Source: Setomelanomma holmii (taxonomy: Eukaryota > Ascomycota > Dothideomycetes > Pleosporales > Phaeosphaeriaceae). From it: 61,966 nt of DNA. The position numbers were made by a program, and so were the translations under genes. The notes under the pieces are model-generated. The model did no database searches. It saw only the letters and a list, made by a program, of their open reading frames with translations, and was not told the DNA's origin. The number at the start of each line of letters is the position of its first letter. Position 1 is the first letter of the stretch. Location: contig ML978309.1 in the NCBI GenBank assembly GCA_010015745.1, positions 1 to 61,966 on the forward strand, read 5' to 3'. Below, one piece after another: positions 20,798 to 31,258 of this stretch.

Positions 20798-23681
20798 TTA
20801 GAAGAACATCAAGTCCTCGTCCTTCCATCCTTGCTCATTCAACACCTTGTGCGCGCTCTTCTCCAACGCTTCAGGTCCACATATGAGCACCAAGCTCTCT
20901 CCATCCGCAGGACCCACGCAATGCTCTTGTAGCAGTGCTGGACCAACCCTTCCTCTCAGACCTTGCCAGTCATCTGGTCCTTGTGTCAATGTGTACAACA
21001 ATTTGCATCTTTCCTCGTTCTCACTCGCGAATGTGTCGAGGTCCTCCCGGCACAGGATATCTTCAATGAGTCGATTGCCATTGAGCACCGTGCAATGTGT
21101 CGGGTCTTCTTTGTCCTGCATGACGGCACGCAGAACCTGGTAGATAGGCGTGATACCGCTTCCTCCGCAGATCATGTAGAACTTCTTGACTTTTCTTTCT
21201 TTGCCATTGACTGCGCAAACTCCACGACCAAGATATTCGAACTTACCAATCGGACCCTTGAAGTCGACCCAGTGACCTACCGGGATCGCGTCGAGGGCCT
21301 TCGTCATTTTGCCGCCAACTTTTTCCTTGGTGTCTGCGTAGACCTTAATCAGCACATCCACGAAACCTTTCTTGGTGGTTTGAGAAATAGGAGTGTATGA
21401 ACGGATGATTGCTTCACGAGTGACTGGATCTCGCAAACGGATCATCAAATGTTGACCGGTGGGAAGACCGAGAGCTTGCTCTTCGTGGTCGAGCTTGAAG
21501 GTGAAGATTCGCGTATCCCATGATACCGGTGTCTTGGAGTGAAGGAGTGTCTTATTCCAGACACGCGAGTCGAGGAAGATGGGCCGGGGTTCAGTGGACT
21601 CATTGACAGGCTCACCCTCAGCCAATACTTTGCGTGATGCTTCGTCTAGACTGCCAATGTGGTAGTCAGGCATCATGGCCTTGGCCGTCTCGCTGTCTGT
21701 GTAGTGTAAGTTCATTGGTCCTGAGGAGAAAGCAGAAGTGTCCCAGGAGCACTTACGAATCGCCATGAACTCATCCGTGGCATCTTGGCCAGCGGCACTG
21801 ACAATACTTTGAGCCCCACCAGGATGTCCTTCCAGGAAGGCGGTACCATCGTAGACTTCACCATTGACCACGAACCAGGGTTTCTGCGGAGTGTCGTGCT
21901 TTCTCAGCTCGTCTATCGAGATAACGTTGTCGACACCATCTTTCGTCATCTTGATGTCCTTCGCCTCTTCAATCGCAGCGTGTTCCGGCTCTTCACCGCC
22001 AACACTCTCACCCCAATGCCCATTTGTGAGGTTTCCACCTGCCTTCTTGACTCGCTCCATCCAGCCACCGGGAATCAACGCAGGTTGTGTAGGATGCTCG
22101 AACCTCAAGGTATCATCCTCTTTGTGTATCGCTATCCGGTACCACGGGTTGTTCATCATGCCCAAAACACTCCAGTACATGTCTCGAGGCTGTATACACA
22201 TGGCCTCGTCCATGGCCTTGACAAGGATGTCGCTAGTGTTCTGAAGTTCGTCGATAGGGATCTCGAGATTCCAGAAACACCAACAGAAGCACGTTTCTCG
22301 CCAGTCCATATCCAATCGGCCGCCGAAAAGCTCGCGATCCTCGTACGCGCGGTACTTGTCTTCCGCATAGTCGATGTTGGCTAATCGCCATGTCTTGCCT
22401 TTGTCTAATGAGACTTCGCATCGTGTGATGCGGCGCCCACCTCCGCTATATGCGTAGCCTTGTACCTTGTAAGTCTTTGGTGCCGATGCGATACTAAGCT
22501 TCTCATCGTGTGCCGGGAACGCAATTGCTGAGTTGGGACTCAGATCATAGATGGCATAGCGATCGTCCATCCACCATTTCGGATTCTTTGCTGCTTCATC
22601 TGGATCGACCATAGTACTGGGCATGTCAGTAATTCGCAATTTGGAAATTGGAGGGGCGCATACGGCAGGACTCGATTGTCGTAGATGTGGTACCAATTGT
22701 CACTAGGCTCACCGGTTACGATGAGCTTCTTCAGCCACTTCACGCTTCTGCCACCGATTTGTCCGGGAATTACAGCTCGCAAAGGTTTGCCATGATCTGG
22801 CCGAAGCATTTCGCCGTTCATCCCATGAGCAAGCATAATTCCGCGGTTTGGATCCATAACCCAGTTGAGCTTGACCGATGTGCCATAGTAGCCATTGGGC
22901 TAGGTCGATGTCAGCATTACGTTCTTCAGAGCCGTCTCGCCATACTTACCAATTTGTCTGCGCCCTCCATGCAAACATACTTCGCTCGCTTCAACGGCTT
23001 CGCACGTTCGATGATATCTTTCATCACGACTCCCGTAAATAGTGCAGTCGACACACCGGCTGGACCCCATGAGAAACCCTTGCTTTTTCGTACAACATTC
23101 TGCTCTTTCCGCCTGTTACCCGCACAGACCAAGGTGATTGGATACGTAACATTGTCATAATCGTCAAGCAGTTGTCGTAGTGTGATTTTGAGAGGATTCG
23201 CTACTAAGCTTTAAAGTAGTCAGCATATGGGAAAGGTTTCCTAAAATATATTATCTTACCCTTCCACCGAGAATTCCCAGTCTAAGCAATCCGCATCTTG
23301 AACTTCTGGGACCGATCCATGATTTCGAACGTAGAAGAGCTCCGGGCTCGTCAAGAACCCTTCTCTATACAGATCCGTCAAGGGGGCCTCAACATTGAAA
23401 GGATGGACACCAGTCAGTCGAATAAGCCGAGAATCTCGAGGTACATGGGCGTCTGGCGTGGGTTTGTCGACATCCAAGACTTGCGAAGGTATTGATGTTG
23501 GTGGCGGCAATGGAAAATCGGGATCTGACAATGAGGTGGTTGACTTGTTATCATCGCCGTTCACAGTCTCTGGCGGTGTTGGCGGAAGTTGTATTGATTT
23601 CGAAGCAGCATGTGCTTGTGGTTGATGCTCCGAAGGAGGTGGAAGTGGTAATCCAGCAGGTGTGTCTGTAGTTACACTCAT
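20798..23681 (-). CDS. niaD: Assimilatory nitrate reductase
   Basis: Model: complement(join(20798..21696,21757..22616,22664..22899,22950..23208,23260..23681)), 891 aa, four introns of 60, 47, 50 and 51 bp. It reduces nitrate to nitrite with NAD(P)H. After a Pro-rich N-terminal tail comes the molybdopterin domain, with the molybdenum-ligand Cys in LVCAGNRRKE (about residue 169), then the dimerisation domain (WKGY-like region, SGGGRRITRCEVSLD), a cytochrome b5 domain (WFVVNGEVYDGTAFLEGHPGG), and a ferredoxin-reductase-like FAD/NAD half (RSYTPIS, GGSGITPIYQV, LICGPEA). The heme His of HPGG is in the exon; the second heme His (FMAI-H-SET) is formed only by splicing across the 60-bp intron. Upstream is about 1.15 kb of promoter and downstream is niiA, both on the minus strand. 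Confidence 0.95.
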
Positions 23682-24834
23682 GGTGGATCAAATCGAGAAT
23701 AGGACAAATCGCAATGGGGTATAGTGCTTAGGTTACGGTCTCCAGCATGTACGATGAGCCCACAACATAGGCATAGATTGCCAAGAAATTGTCCAAAATA
23801 TCGTGAGAAGACTAGGGGAGGAAGAATGGGACAGTGAAGATGTAAAGCGTGACCTATTCAGCGCGCGTCAAAAGTAATTCCAGTGTCCAGGTGCGTGTCT
23901 CAGCGATCCAAGCCATAGCCAGACTGTTTCTGTACGCCGTAGTGCGCAGCCAAAGCACCCTCCGTCATCTTCCTTACTACGAGTATCCCAGATGGCGGAG
24001 AAGCTCAGCCAACGTCAGCCCTTGAAACAGCGATCCGCGGAAACCCATTGCGATCTGTGGGAAGATGTCAAATCCCGCATGCCGTCATCATCCCGGCAGC
24101 AATCGGACGCCTTCAAAAGAAGCTCAAAATTCCATACGCTGATCTCAATCGAATTATGCGACCTTATCTTTCGTATCATCTTGGGAATAGCGTGAGATAC
24201 AAGTGGCCAAACCATAAATGTGCCGTACAAGACTAAAGCAAGGTTCCTGGCCGGACCGTCCTAAGCGCATGGCGTGTGGGGGCTCGACCTCTTAGCCGGG
24301 TCAAACGCAGCCAGCGGAGATACTTGAGCAGCTCGTTGCTTCTTGAGCATCGCGTTTCGCACTCGGGAATCGACCTTGTTCGAGGATCTTCGACAGTGTT
24401 GGGCGACTTCATTTAGTGCTTATAGGGCGAAAGTCTCGTGCGACACTCGTTCGTCCCGGCATATGGCGGTGCTATTGGCCGTCGCTCGGCTCACTATCTG
24501 CCGTCGCTGCAGCTTCTCTGGTAAGAAACATAGCATCACCAAGCGAACTGGTTGCATCATTTGGCGAGATGATAGACTGCGCTTACGCTCAAGAGTCGCG
24601 ATAAGAACGGGTCGCGCTGTAGCGGCGCTGGCGACAATAAATCGTGGTTTTGATGGATAGGCAGTTTTTTTCGGAAAAGTTTCTCCGCGGGGCGAACAGT
24701 TTTGCGCCTGCCGACTGGAACCGCAACACTGCCATTTCGCACTCAACGAAGAATTATTGTGAAAGTACACGCTGGGAAGTGCCTCATAAGTTCACTCGCA
24801 GGCATGACGGAATGAGCGTTATCCCTACTTGAGT
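23682..24834 (-). promoter_or_regulatory. niaD upstream region
   Basis: Lies between the niaD ATG and the IRC3 stop. GATA-type sites occur (near 24167 and 24598). An exact CTCCGCGG is at 24683-24690, about 1 kb from the ATG, which is far for NirA; a one-mismatch copy (ATCCGCGG) lies near 24030. Nothing else seen. Confidence 0.4.
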
Positions 24835-26902
24835 TCATCTGAACAGTTCCTTTTTCAAAGTCTGACCTTCATGCTCGACGGGTCCAACGGCCACTTGGCT
24901 TTGCAGCCGTTGACGCAGAGACTCTGCACGCTGTTTCATGCGCTGCTCTCCGCGATGTCTTACGGTTGCTTTTTCGTAGCGACCTTTGGCGCCATGTTTC
25001 AAACGGGTAATCATATCACCTGCTTTCCCCTTCGTGAGGTCTTCGGGCTTCAAGTGATCTTCAGCGGGCCTGAACTTGTTCAAGAAGTCAACTTGCGCTT
25101 GTGAAGCGTGACTTCTCCGCCATGGCTGATGCTTTGCGATCCACATATGCTCAAATGCTTCCGACGCGAACGTGTCCGCGGCGTGAACCACGTGGTCGAA
25201 CGTCTCTCCTTCTGCAACGACACGAGGAGTGCCGTACGGGCTTTTGACTTTCTTGTCGGCTGGTAACTTCCAATAGTACTTAGCTTTGAAAGAGCCCTCC
25301 TCTATGTCTAAAGGTTCGATAACGAGGTAGTTGCCGCTGTTCGTAGTCAATACGAATTTGCCCTCTCCCACGCCAACCCAAGCATATTGGCTCAGATTGC
25401 GGATGAATTGGTCACTGGACGTATCTGCTATCAAATCATGAACGGAGTCATAATCGGTGAATGTAACGGCTCCAGGCAATTTCCTCGTGACTGTCCTTGC
25501 TCTGGTCTGTGCAGCAAGCTCTTCACGCTCTCGTTCGGAATCCTTTCGCTCCTTGAGGGCAGTCAAGCTCTTCGTGTCCGCCTGCTCAACAATCTCTGCA
25601 GGATCCAAGCCAAATAGTGTTGGTGTAGAGACAACTCCACTGCTCAAGGCAGTAACCATGTCTATGATGTGACAGTTGGCTTTGCCCTTGTGCAGACGCA
25701 TACCCCTGCCGATCATCTGCACCAGCAAGTTTCGTGACTTTGTAGGTCGTGCGAGGAGCACGCAGTCGATATTTGGGATATCAGTGCCTTCGGTAAAGAT
25801 TCCACAATTCAGGAGGACTTGGAATGCACCATTGCGAAACGCGTCGATTCTCGCACTGCGGATCTTGGGTGGAGTGTCTCCAGTCACGAATTGTGCGTCA
25901 ACCCCAGCTTCCCGAAATTTGGCAGTAAGGTTAGTCACATGACTCAGGTCGACACAGAAAATGAGCGTCGAGTCGCGGCCGTGTGCCTTGGCAATCCAGG
26001 TCTTCACAACAAGCTCGTTGGTCTCATTCGTATTGATGACTTTAGTCAGTGCTGCGGTTTGAAAGTCACCGTTCGCCCCGGATACAACTTTAGTCAGATC
26101 TGCCTTCAGCTCGACGGTGGTGAAGACAACGTCCGACAACCAGTTCTCGTCGATCATGTCAACACAGTCGCTGCTGAGTTAGCAGAACTCCTCACTGCGA
26201 CGTCGAGGCTTACCGATGATATACGATGTGATCAATGACTGCACCAAGCGCGCGTCCATCGAAGCGCGAAAACGTGGCGGAAACGCCGACAAGCGCCGGA
26301 GCAGTTGTCGTGGTCCAGTCGGCGGAATGTCTGAGCCCAAAATGTTCGAGAACGTCCAGGTAGGTCTGGCTAACAATGTGATGGGCCTCGTCAACAAGTA
26401 CAAGCTTGAATCTCGAGGGATCGAACTTGTCCAGACGGTCGCCGGATGTGATACTCTGTATCGAGGCGACAGTTATATCAGCGAAACCCGAGGCCTGAGC
26501 TTTTCCCATTTCAACGTCTACGTGCTTATCCGGGTACGCGAGCGAGCAATGGCGTGCAGCCTGCTCAACGAGCTCGCGGCGGTGGGCGAGGATGAGCGTT
26601 TGCGAGGCATCGCCTACCGCGGGTATACGATCGATGAGATGGGTGAAGATGACTGTCTTGCCAGACCCAGTCGCGAGTGAAACACCAAGACGCTTGTGAC
26701 CTGCGTCAAGATACGACAGCACTGCCTGTATGCATTCTTCCTGATAGTCGCGCAGCTTAATCTGAGGCGAAGGCAGAGGTCGCGATGCCGTCGCTTTCGT
26801 TTGAGCCTTCACAGTTCGTGACACGTGCCTGATGGCTGTGCGGACAGGGCTGCAGCCTGTTCGCGATGAGACTATCAGCGCATGGCGGGCAAGGCGAAAC
26901 AT
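24835..26902 (-). CDS. irc3: Mitochondrial DEAD/DEAH-box helicase, Irc3-like
   Basis: Model: complement(join(24835..26170,26214..26902)), 674 aa. It is a superfamily 2 helicase. The first ATG (26902) gives MFRLARHALIVSSRTG, rich in Arg and Ser and free of acids, a mitochondrial-type presequence. Motifs in order: LRDYQEECI (Q-like), SLATGSGKT (Walker A), ILAHRRELVEQ (Ia), LVDEAHH (DEAH-type box II), GVSATFSRFDG (III), then after the intron FCVDLSHV, EGTDIPNID and RPTKSRNLLVQMIGRGMR (motif VI). Irc3 keeps mitochondrial DNA stable. The intron is only 43 bp, with a CTAAC branch almost touching a CAGCAG tandem acceptor, so two mature forms differing by one Ser are possible. The frame at 26944 starts with GTG and was not used. 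It is divergent from the RRN5-like gene (233 bp). Confidence 0.88.
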
Positions 26903-27135
26903 GAGACGCGGTGGAGAGGAGGAGCGAAGCTGTCGCGAAATCACGATATATGGCGCACGCCCTCGACGTTAACGCCGAGGCACGCTTAACCCCGCGCAAT
27001 GTTTTCTGAAGCTCCACAGCAACCTCCAATCTTCACCTTCACCTTCACCATGGCTCTCAAGTACACGCAAAACGTAGAGACCACATTAACTTTCTTGCTG
27101 GACCTCGAAGAAGAGGCAAGCATGCGGCCGCATCC
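26903..27135. promoter_or_regulatory. Divergent promoter, IRC3 / RRN5-like gene, with a uORF
   Basis: The 233 bp between the two start codons. On the RRN5 side an upstream ATG at 27050 opens a 29-codon frame whose TGA (27137-27139) overlaps the main ATG (27136-27138). Confidence 0.5.
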
Positions 27136-29718
27136 ATGATGAGCTCCGAATCCGACGAAGAGTGCAGCAGGCCAGAAACACCTCGAAAGCGACCCCGGCT
27201 TCGCTATCGCACCACGTCTCGTTCGCGCAGGCACGAGTGCCATCGCAAGCCTACTCTCGAGGACAAATACAATGACGACTACCGCCTCTTATATAACGAG
27301 CATGCCGCAGCGGCTGCCTCGCGCTTCGAAGCCGAAGACTCACTGCAGTACTACACGAAGCAGGTCGGGGCATCCGTGTGGTCTCCCGTGGATCAGGCCA
27401 AATTCTTTGCTGCTCTCGAAAGATTGGGCAAGGATGATATACCGGGAATAACCGAGGCAATCGAAACCAAAACCCAAGCGGAAGCACGCGACTTCCTCCT
27501 GCTGTTGCGGGACGCCGCTGCTAAGCAAGGCTATGCGCAGGTAATTCTGCGCGACGTTCCTGCGGCCATTGAGCTTGGTCAAGAATGCAGTCAGAGGCTT
27601 GAAGAAGCTGGTGATGCATTGGCCTGGTACCAGGAGAAATTCGAGGCTGCCCAGGAGCAGGAGCGGTACGGTGAGCACTGGCTCATCACGCCGCAGATCG
27701 CTGCGGAGATCGAGGATGCCATTGCTGGTCTAGATCGACCACGATCCGCATCTGCACGATTGGTCAGTGTTTCTGAGGGCCTCGGCAGGGGCGTAACTGG
27801 GTATGTACTCCTTTGAAGCGCAGGTGCTTCTTTAGCTCACAAAGCAGCGCATGTAACCCCTGTAGGAAGCGTAAGTCCAAGTGCGATCGTGAATTTCCTT
27901 GCGACAAATGCAAATGGCACGCCTCAGAATGCGTCTATTCAGAGAGGTCGCGGAGAATTTCCTCTTCGAAACGTAGAGGCTCGCTTGCACGATTAACGGA
28001 GCCGGAACATAGCGACGACTCACACGACCGGGTAGCTTTGGAAGAGGATGATAGGCCGATTGATGGTAGTACACCACAGTCTACTTTGGTTCCTAGTGAA
28101 AGCGAGTGGAAAAGGTTTCGTCCGGGAGTTGCTGGGTAAGTATGTGCCGCCTATTGGTGCTTGAGTAGCGGGCTGACTTTGTAGTGCATGTTCTTTCTGT
28201 AAGAGACGAAAGCTGAAATGCGACCGTCAAGTGCCTTGCGCGAACTGCACGCGCCATAAAGCCGATTGCCTCTATCCAAAGAACCCACCAAAAGGCAGCC
28301 ATTCAATGGTCGTGTCGACGGGCACACCACAGGAGCACGAGGGCATGGACACGGTTGAAAAGGATGTGAGCCAGCCTCAACTTCTTCAAAGCATACCTGA
28401 GGCACAACTTCTTCATCCAGCGATGATGCTCGTGTTATCAAAGGACCTGTTCATGAATCGATCTGAAGAGTTTACGGCTCCCTGGTCGCATTGGTCTGCC
28501 TACCAGTCGGAGCTTGCCACTGAGCCATCAATATACCGCACGGCCTTCAACGATTTTCATAGACTAGCCGTCTCGATTACGAAGCGCTTAGTTCAGACAG
28601 CTATCATACAGGCTACATCTCGATTGAGAGCCCAACGTCCCCGTCGCAATGGTAAACACAGAAATAAGGGGAATATGCCTTTTGTGAAGGAGAGGGACGT
28701 CAATGTCGCGATCGACATTCTGGGTATGAATCGCAATGGCCACGAAAGGTGGAGAGGCCTTCCACGTCGTTGTGGTCTGAGAGTAGTGGCCAAAGAGAAG
28801 ACTGCCAAAGGACGCCGCGAGAGGGAATTGTCGTGGGGTGAAGTCGAGCACCTGCTGGGTCCATCTGTCTTGGCAGACGAGCGACCCACTGCCGAATCCG
28901 AATTGTCCGCTGAGCCAGAGAACTTTAGTGTGAGGGTGGCGCGTAGCGGTACGCCGCTCCCCATGCGAGATCTCAATATATCCGATCCAGATGATGATTA
29001 TGATCTCAGTGGTAGCGTTGACGAGCTTGAGGACGAGCAACCTTTTCCTGTCAACTACCGATCTAGAGACGTTGTTGGAAGGTATACAAGCGCTCCACCA
29101 ACCAAGGACGCGGACGAGCCGGCGCATCAGCTCCGCACAATCGAACAGTTTGATTTGGAAGCAAAGCGGCATGAAGAGCGAGCTCTATGGGATTTACTTG
29201 GCGAGGAACCAAGTTCGAAGTCGGACTTTGTCGAAGACGATCATGTTGATCAAGACAGAGTTGATCCGCGCGCTGAAAGGATATTCACTGAACCAACTGA
29301 TTGGCGAAAGTCTGTTGACTTTCATGCGACCTGGGAAACGTTTGAACAGCCGGTCTCTGCTGCTAAATTCCTCGCAAATCGAAAGCCGTCCAGTCCGATG
29401 GCGATTGACCGTGCTGGGAGGTCGGAACATATTCAATTATCCTCTGGCAATGGTAGTGATACTTCACTCCCCAAGGGATCGCAAGAGCAAGCCCCTTTCG
29501 AGGTGGAGCTACGAGCACATGGCACGAATGCTTACGCAGCGTTGCAAGGAGACGATGCTGGCACCTTCGATCAAACTCTCCGTGGCAGTGGCTCTGAGAT
29601 GGACGATTTGGATCTCGAGAAGGACATCCCTACGCAATCTATCGAAGCGGGCCCCGATGTGAGCAAAGACCACGGTACTGAGGAAGAAATGGAATGGAGT
29701 GAGGACGAAGACTTATAG
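27136..29718 (+). CDS. rrn5: RNA polymerase I factor Rrn5-like, with two Zn2Cys6 clusters
   Basis: Model: join(27136..27800,27848..28135,28185..29718), 828 aa. Introns of 47 and 49 bp are both phase 2. Domains in order: SANT-like helix set (WSPVDQAKFFAALERLGKDD, about 81-127), first zinc cluster with Cys at 224, 227, 234, 240, 243, 250 (ACNPCRKRKSKCDREFPC), second cluster at 320, 323, 330, 336, 339, 346 (ACSFCKRRKLKCDRQVPC), then a histone-fold-like region (about 441-520, FHRLAVSITKRLVQTAIIQA .. VNVAIDILGMNRN) and a long acidic C-terminus. SANT plus this histone-fold block is what Rrn5 of the UAF complex has; UAF sets up RNA polymerase I transcription of rDNA. The zinc clusters would add sequence-specific DNA binding. 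The acceptor of intron 1 is ambiguous (three in-frame AG sites); I chose CAG at 27847 because it gives GACNPC, parallel to GACSFC in exon 3. Confidence 0.75.
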
Positions 29719-30115
29719 TATAGTTTAAGGCTGACAGCAATTCTACAAGTGAGAATCAGCTAGTTGACAGGTCACATGCTTTGTGGTAACGCCCTTCTGA
29801 TTTGATGGAATGTCTTTGGATCAAAGAGGCTCCATTTGGCTCACTGTTATGGACTCGAATAGTGCCTCTTGCTTCAGAAAAATTGCTGGAACAATCATAA
29901 GAACTACTTGAAGAGTACGGATCACTGATTGGTCCGGCGATATGCTTGTAGGTCCGGGTGTCGGGTAACTCTTACATCCAGCTCAACGGGCCGACTCATG
30001 CAATGTCATCATACTACAGTGTGCCATAAATCTTTCCTCAATTCATCACTCAGTCCGATCAATTAGGTCGGGTCGCCATTGGCGGTTATGGTCATGGATG
30101 TGATTACAGCGAGAA
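29719..30115. other. Intergenic, nothing seen
   Basis: Spacer between RRN5-like 3' end and the damaged bZIP gene. No clear motif. Confidence 0.5.
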
Positions 30116-30956
30116 TTGACTCAAGCCTTTCTCTTGCCGCGAGAAATTACTGATCCAAAAGTGCGAAGGAAACGGCAGAACCGGATCAATCAAAGGGCTC
30201 GACGTAAGTCCGTTACATTTGTCCCTAACACCAACTCAAAATGTTCATATCTCTCCAGAACTATAGCGAGACTAATTTCATTCTGCAGGGCAATGACAGC
30301 ATGCACTGAAGGAGCAGAGATATCAGCATCCAGCAAACGAGTCCCCGCAAACTGGTGATCATCTCTTCCTTCTAGCCGACGTCCGAGATCTCATGCAGCT
30401 CCACATCCTGGGACCAGACGCTCCATCCTCACTCCACATCATATCTCAACTTGAAAGCGCCGCGAAAGCAGCATACGCCGCTGGCTCACCACGTACTGAT
30501 TTGATTCTTAGCCTTAATCAACTGAACATCCTCCAGGCATTGACCGCCAATATCGAAGTCCTTGGCTTCACTGCTTCAGACATGCACGACGACGCCCTCT
30601 CCTCTTTCTCATCGGCAGGCACATTCAACTCCTCGTACACCACCACGATACCTATATTACCCACAGCACTCACACCAACACTCGTCCAACTCACAATTCC
30701 CCACCATCCCTGGCTTGACCTCATTCCCCTCGCCCGCCTGCGCGACAATCTCATCCTGGCCGACGCCGCGCACCTACTTGACGACGCAGCACTCTGCCAC
30801 GACTTGTGCGGGCAGCAAAGTGCCATCGATGGGATCTCGGGCGTGATTGTCTGGCGGTATCCCTGGAATCCCAGTGGGTGGGAGGTCACGAGGACGTTTT
30901 TGGAACGATGGGGGCTGGGTGTTGAGGGGGTGTTGGGAGTTGTGGAGCAGTACTAA
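30116..30956 (+). pseudogene. bZIP-DUF3425 transcription factor gene, damaged or mis-split
   Basis: The basic region EITDPKVRRKRQNRINQRARR is typical of the fungal bZIP proteins that carry a DUF3425 domain. An 85-bp intron (30204-30288, GTAAGT donor, ACTAAT-like branch, CTGCAG acceptor) leads to Q-stop-QHALKEQRYQHP, where the TGA (30294-30296) interrupts the zipper. The DUF3425 block is then clean to the end: LADVRDLMQLHIL, LVQLTIPHHPWLDLIPLARLRDNLI, CHDLCG, VIVWRYPWNPSGWEVT. No ATG starts the bZIP frame: upstream is TTG at 30116, and another TGA follows the nearest ATG. Both TGA codons could be C-to-T changes of CGA. It may be a pseudogene, or a gene with an unrecognised 5' exon and a sequencing error. 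Such factors regulate stress and secondary metabolism, but the target is unknown. Confidence 0.65.
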
Positions 30957-31258
30957 TTATTGGAGGGCGAGGAGGGGGGTGTGGGCGGCTGCAACTGGGG
31001 AAGGTTGAGGGATTGGGTTGTAGTTGTATAGGTTTAGATGTGGATGAGGAAGTAGGGATAGCGAGTTGTGTCGTCTAGAAAGCTACTGCAAAGACCGGCT
31101 TGCGCGAGGCTGTTCAGATCGCAATCATTGAGGTCGCCTTGGCAATCATCAATTGATCACATTGCACCGATAGGAAGTACAGTGTATTGCATTCCTCGGG
31201 AAAATATCCAGCCCCAAGTCACAACTGTGGCCAGACAGACGCATGTCCTCCGCGGCAA

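Noticed and set aside
24683..24690. CTCCGCGG as a niaD NirA site
   Set aside because: Matches the consensus but is about 1 kb from the ATG and single; chance match cannot be excluded.
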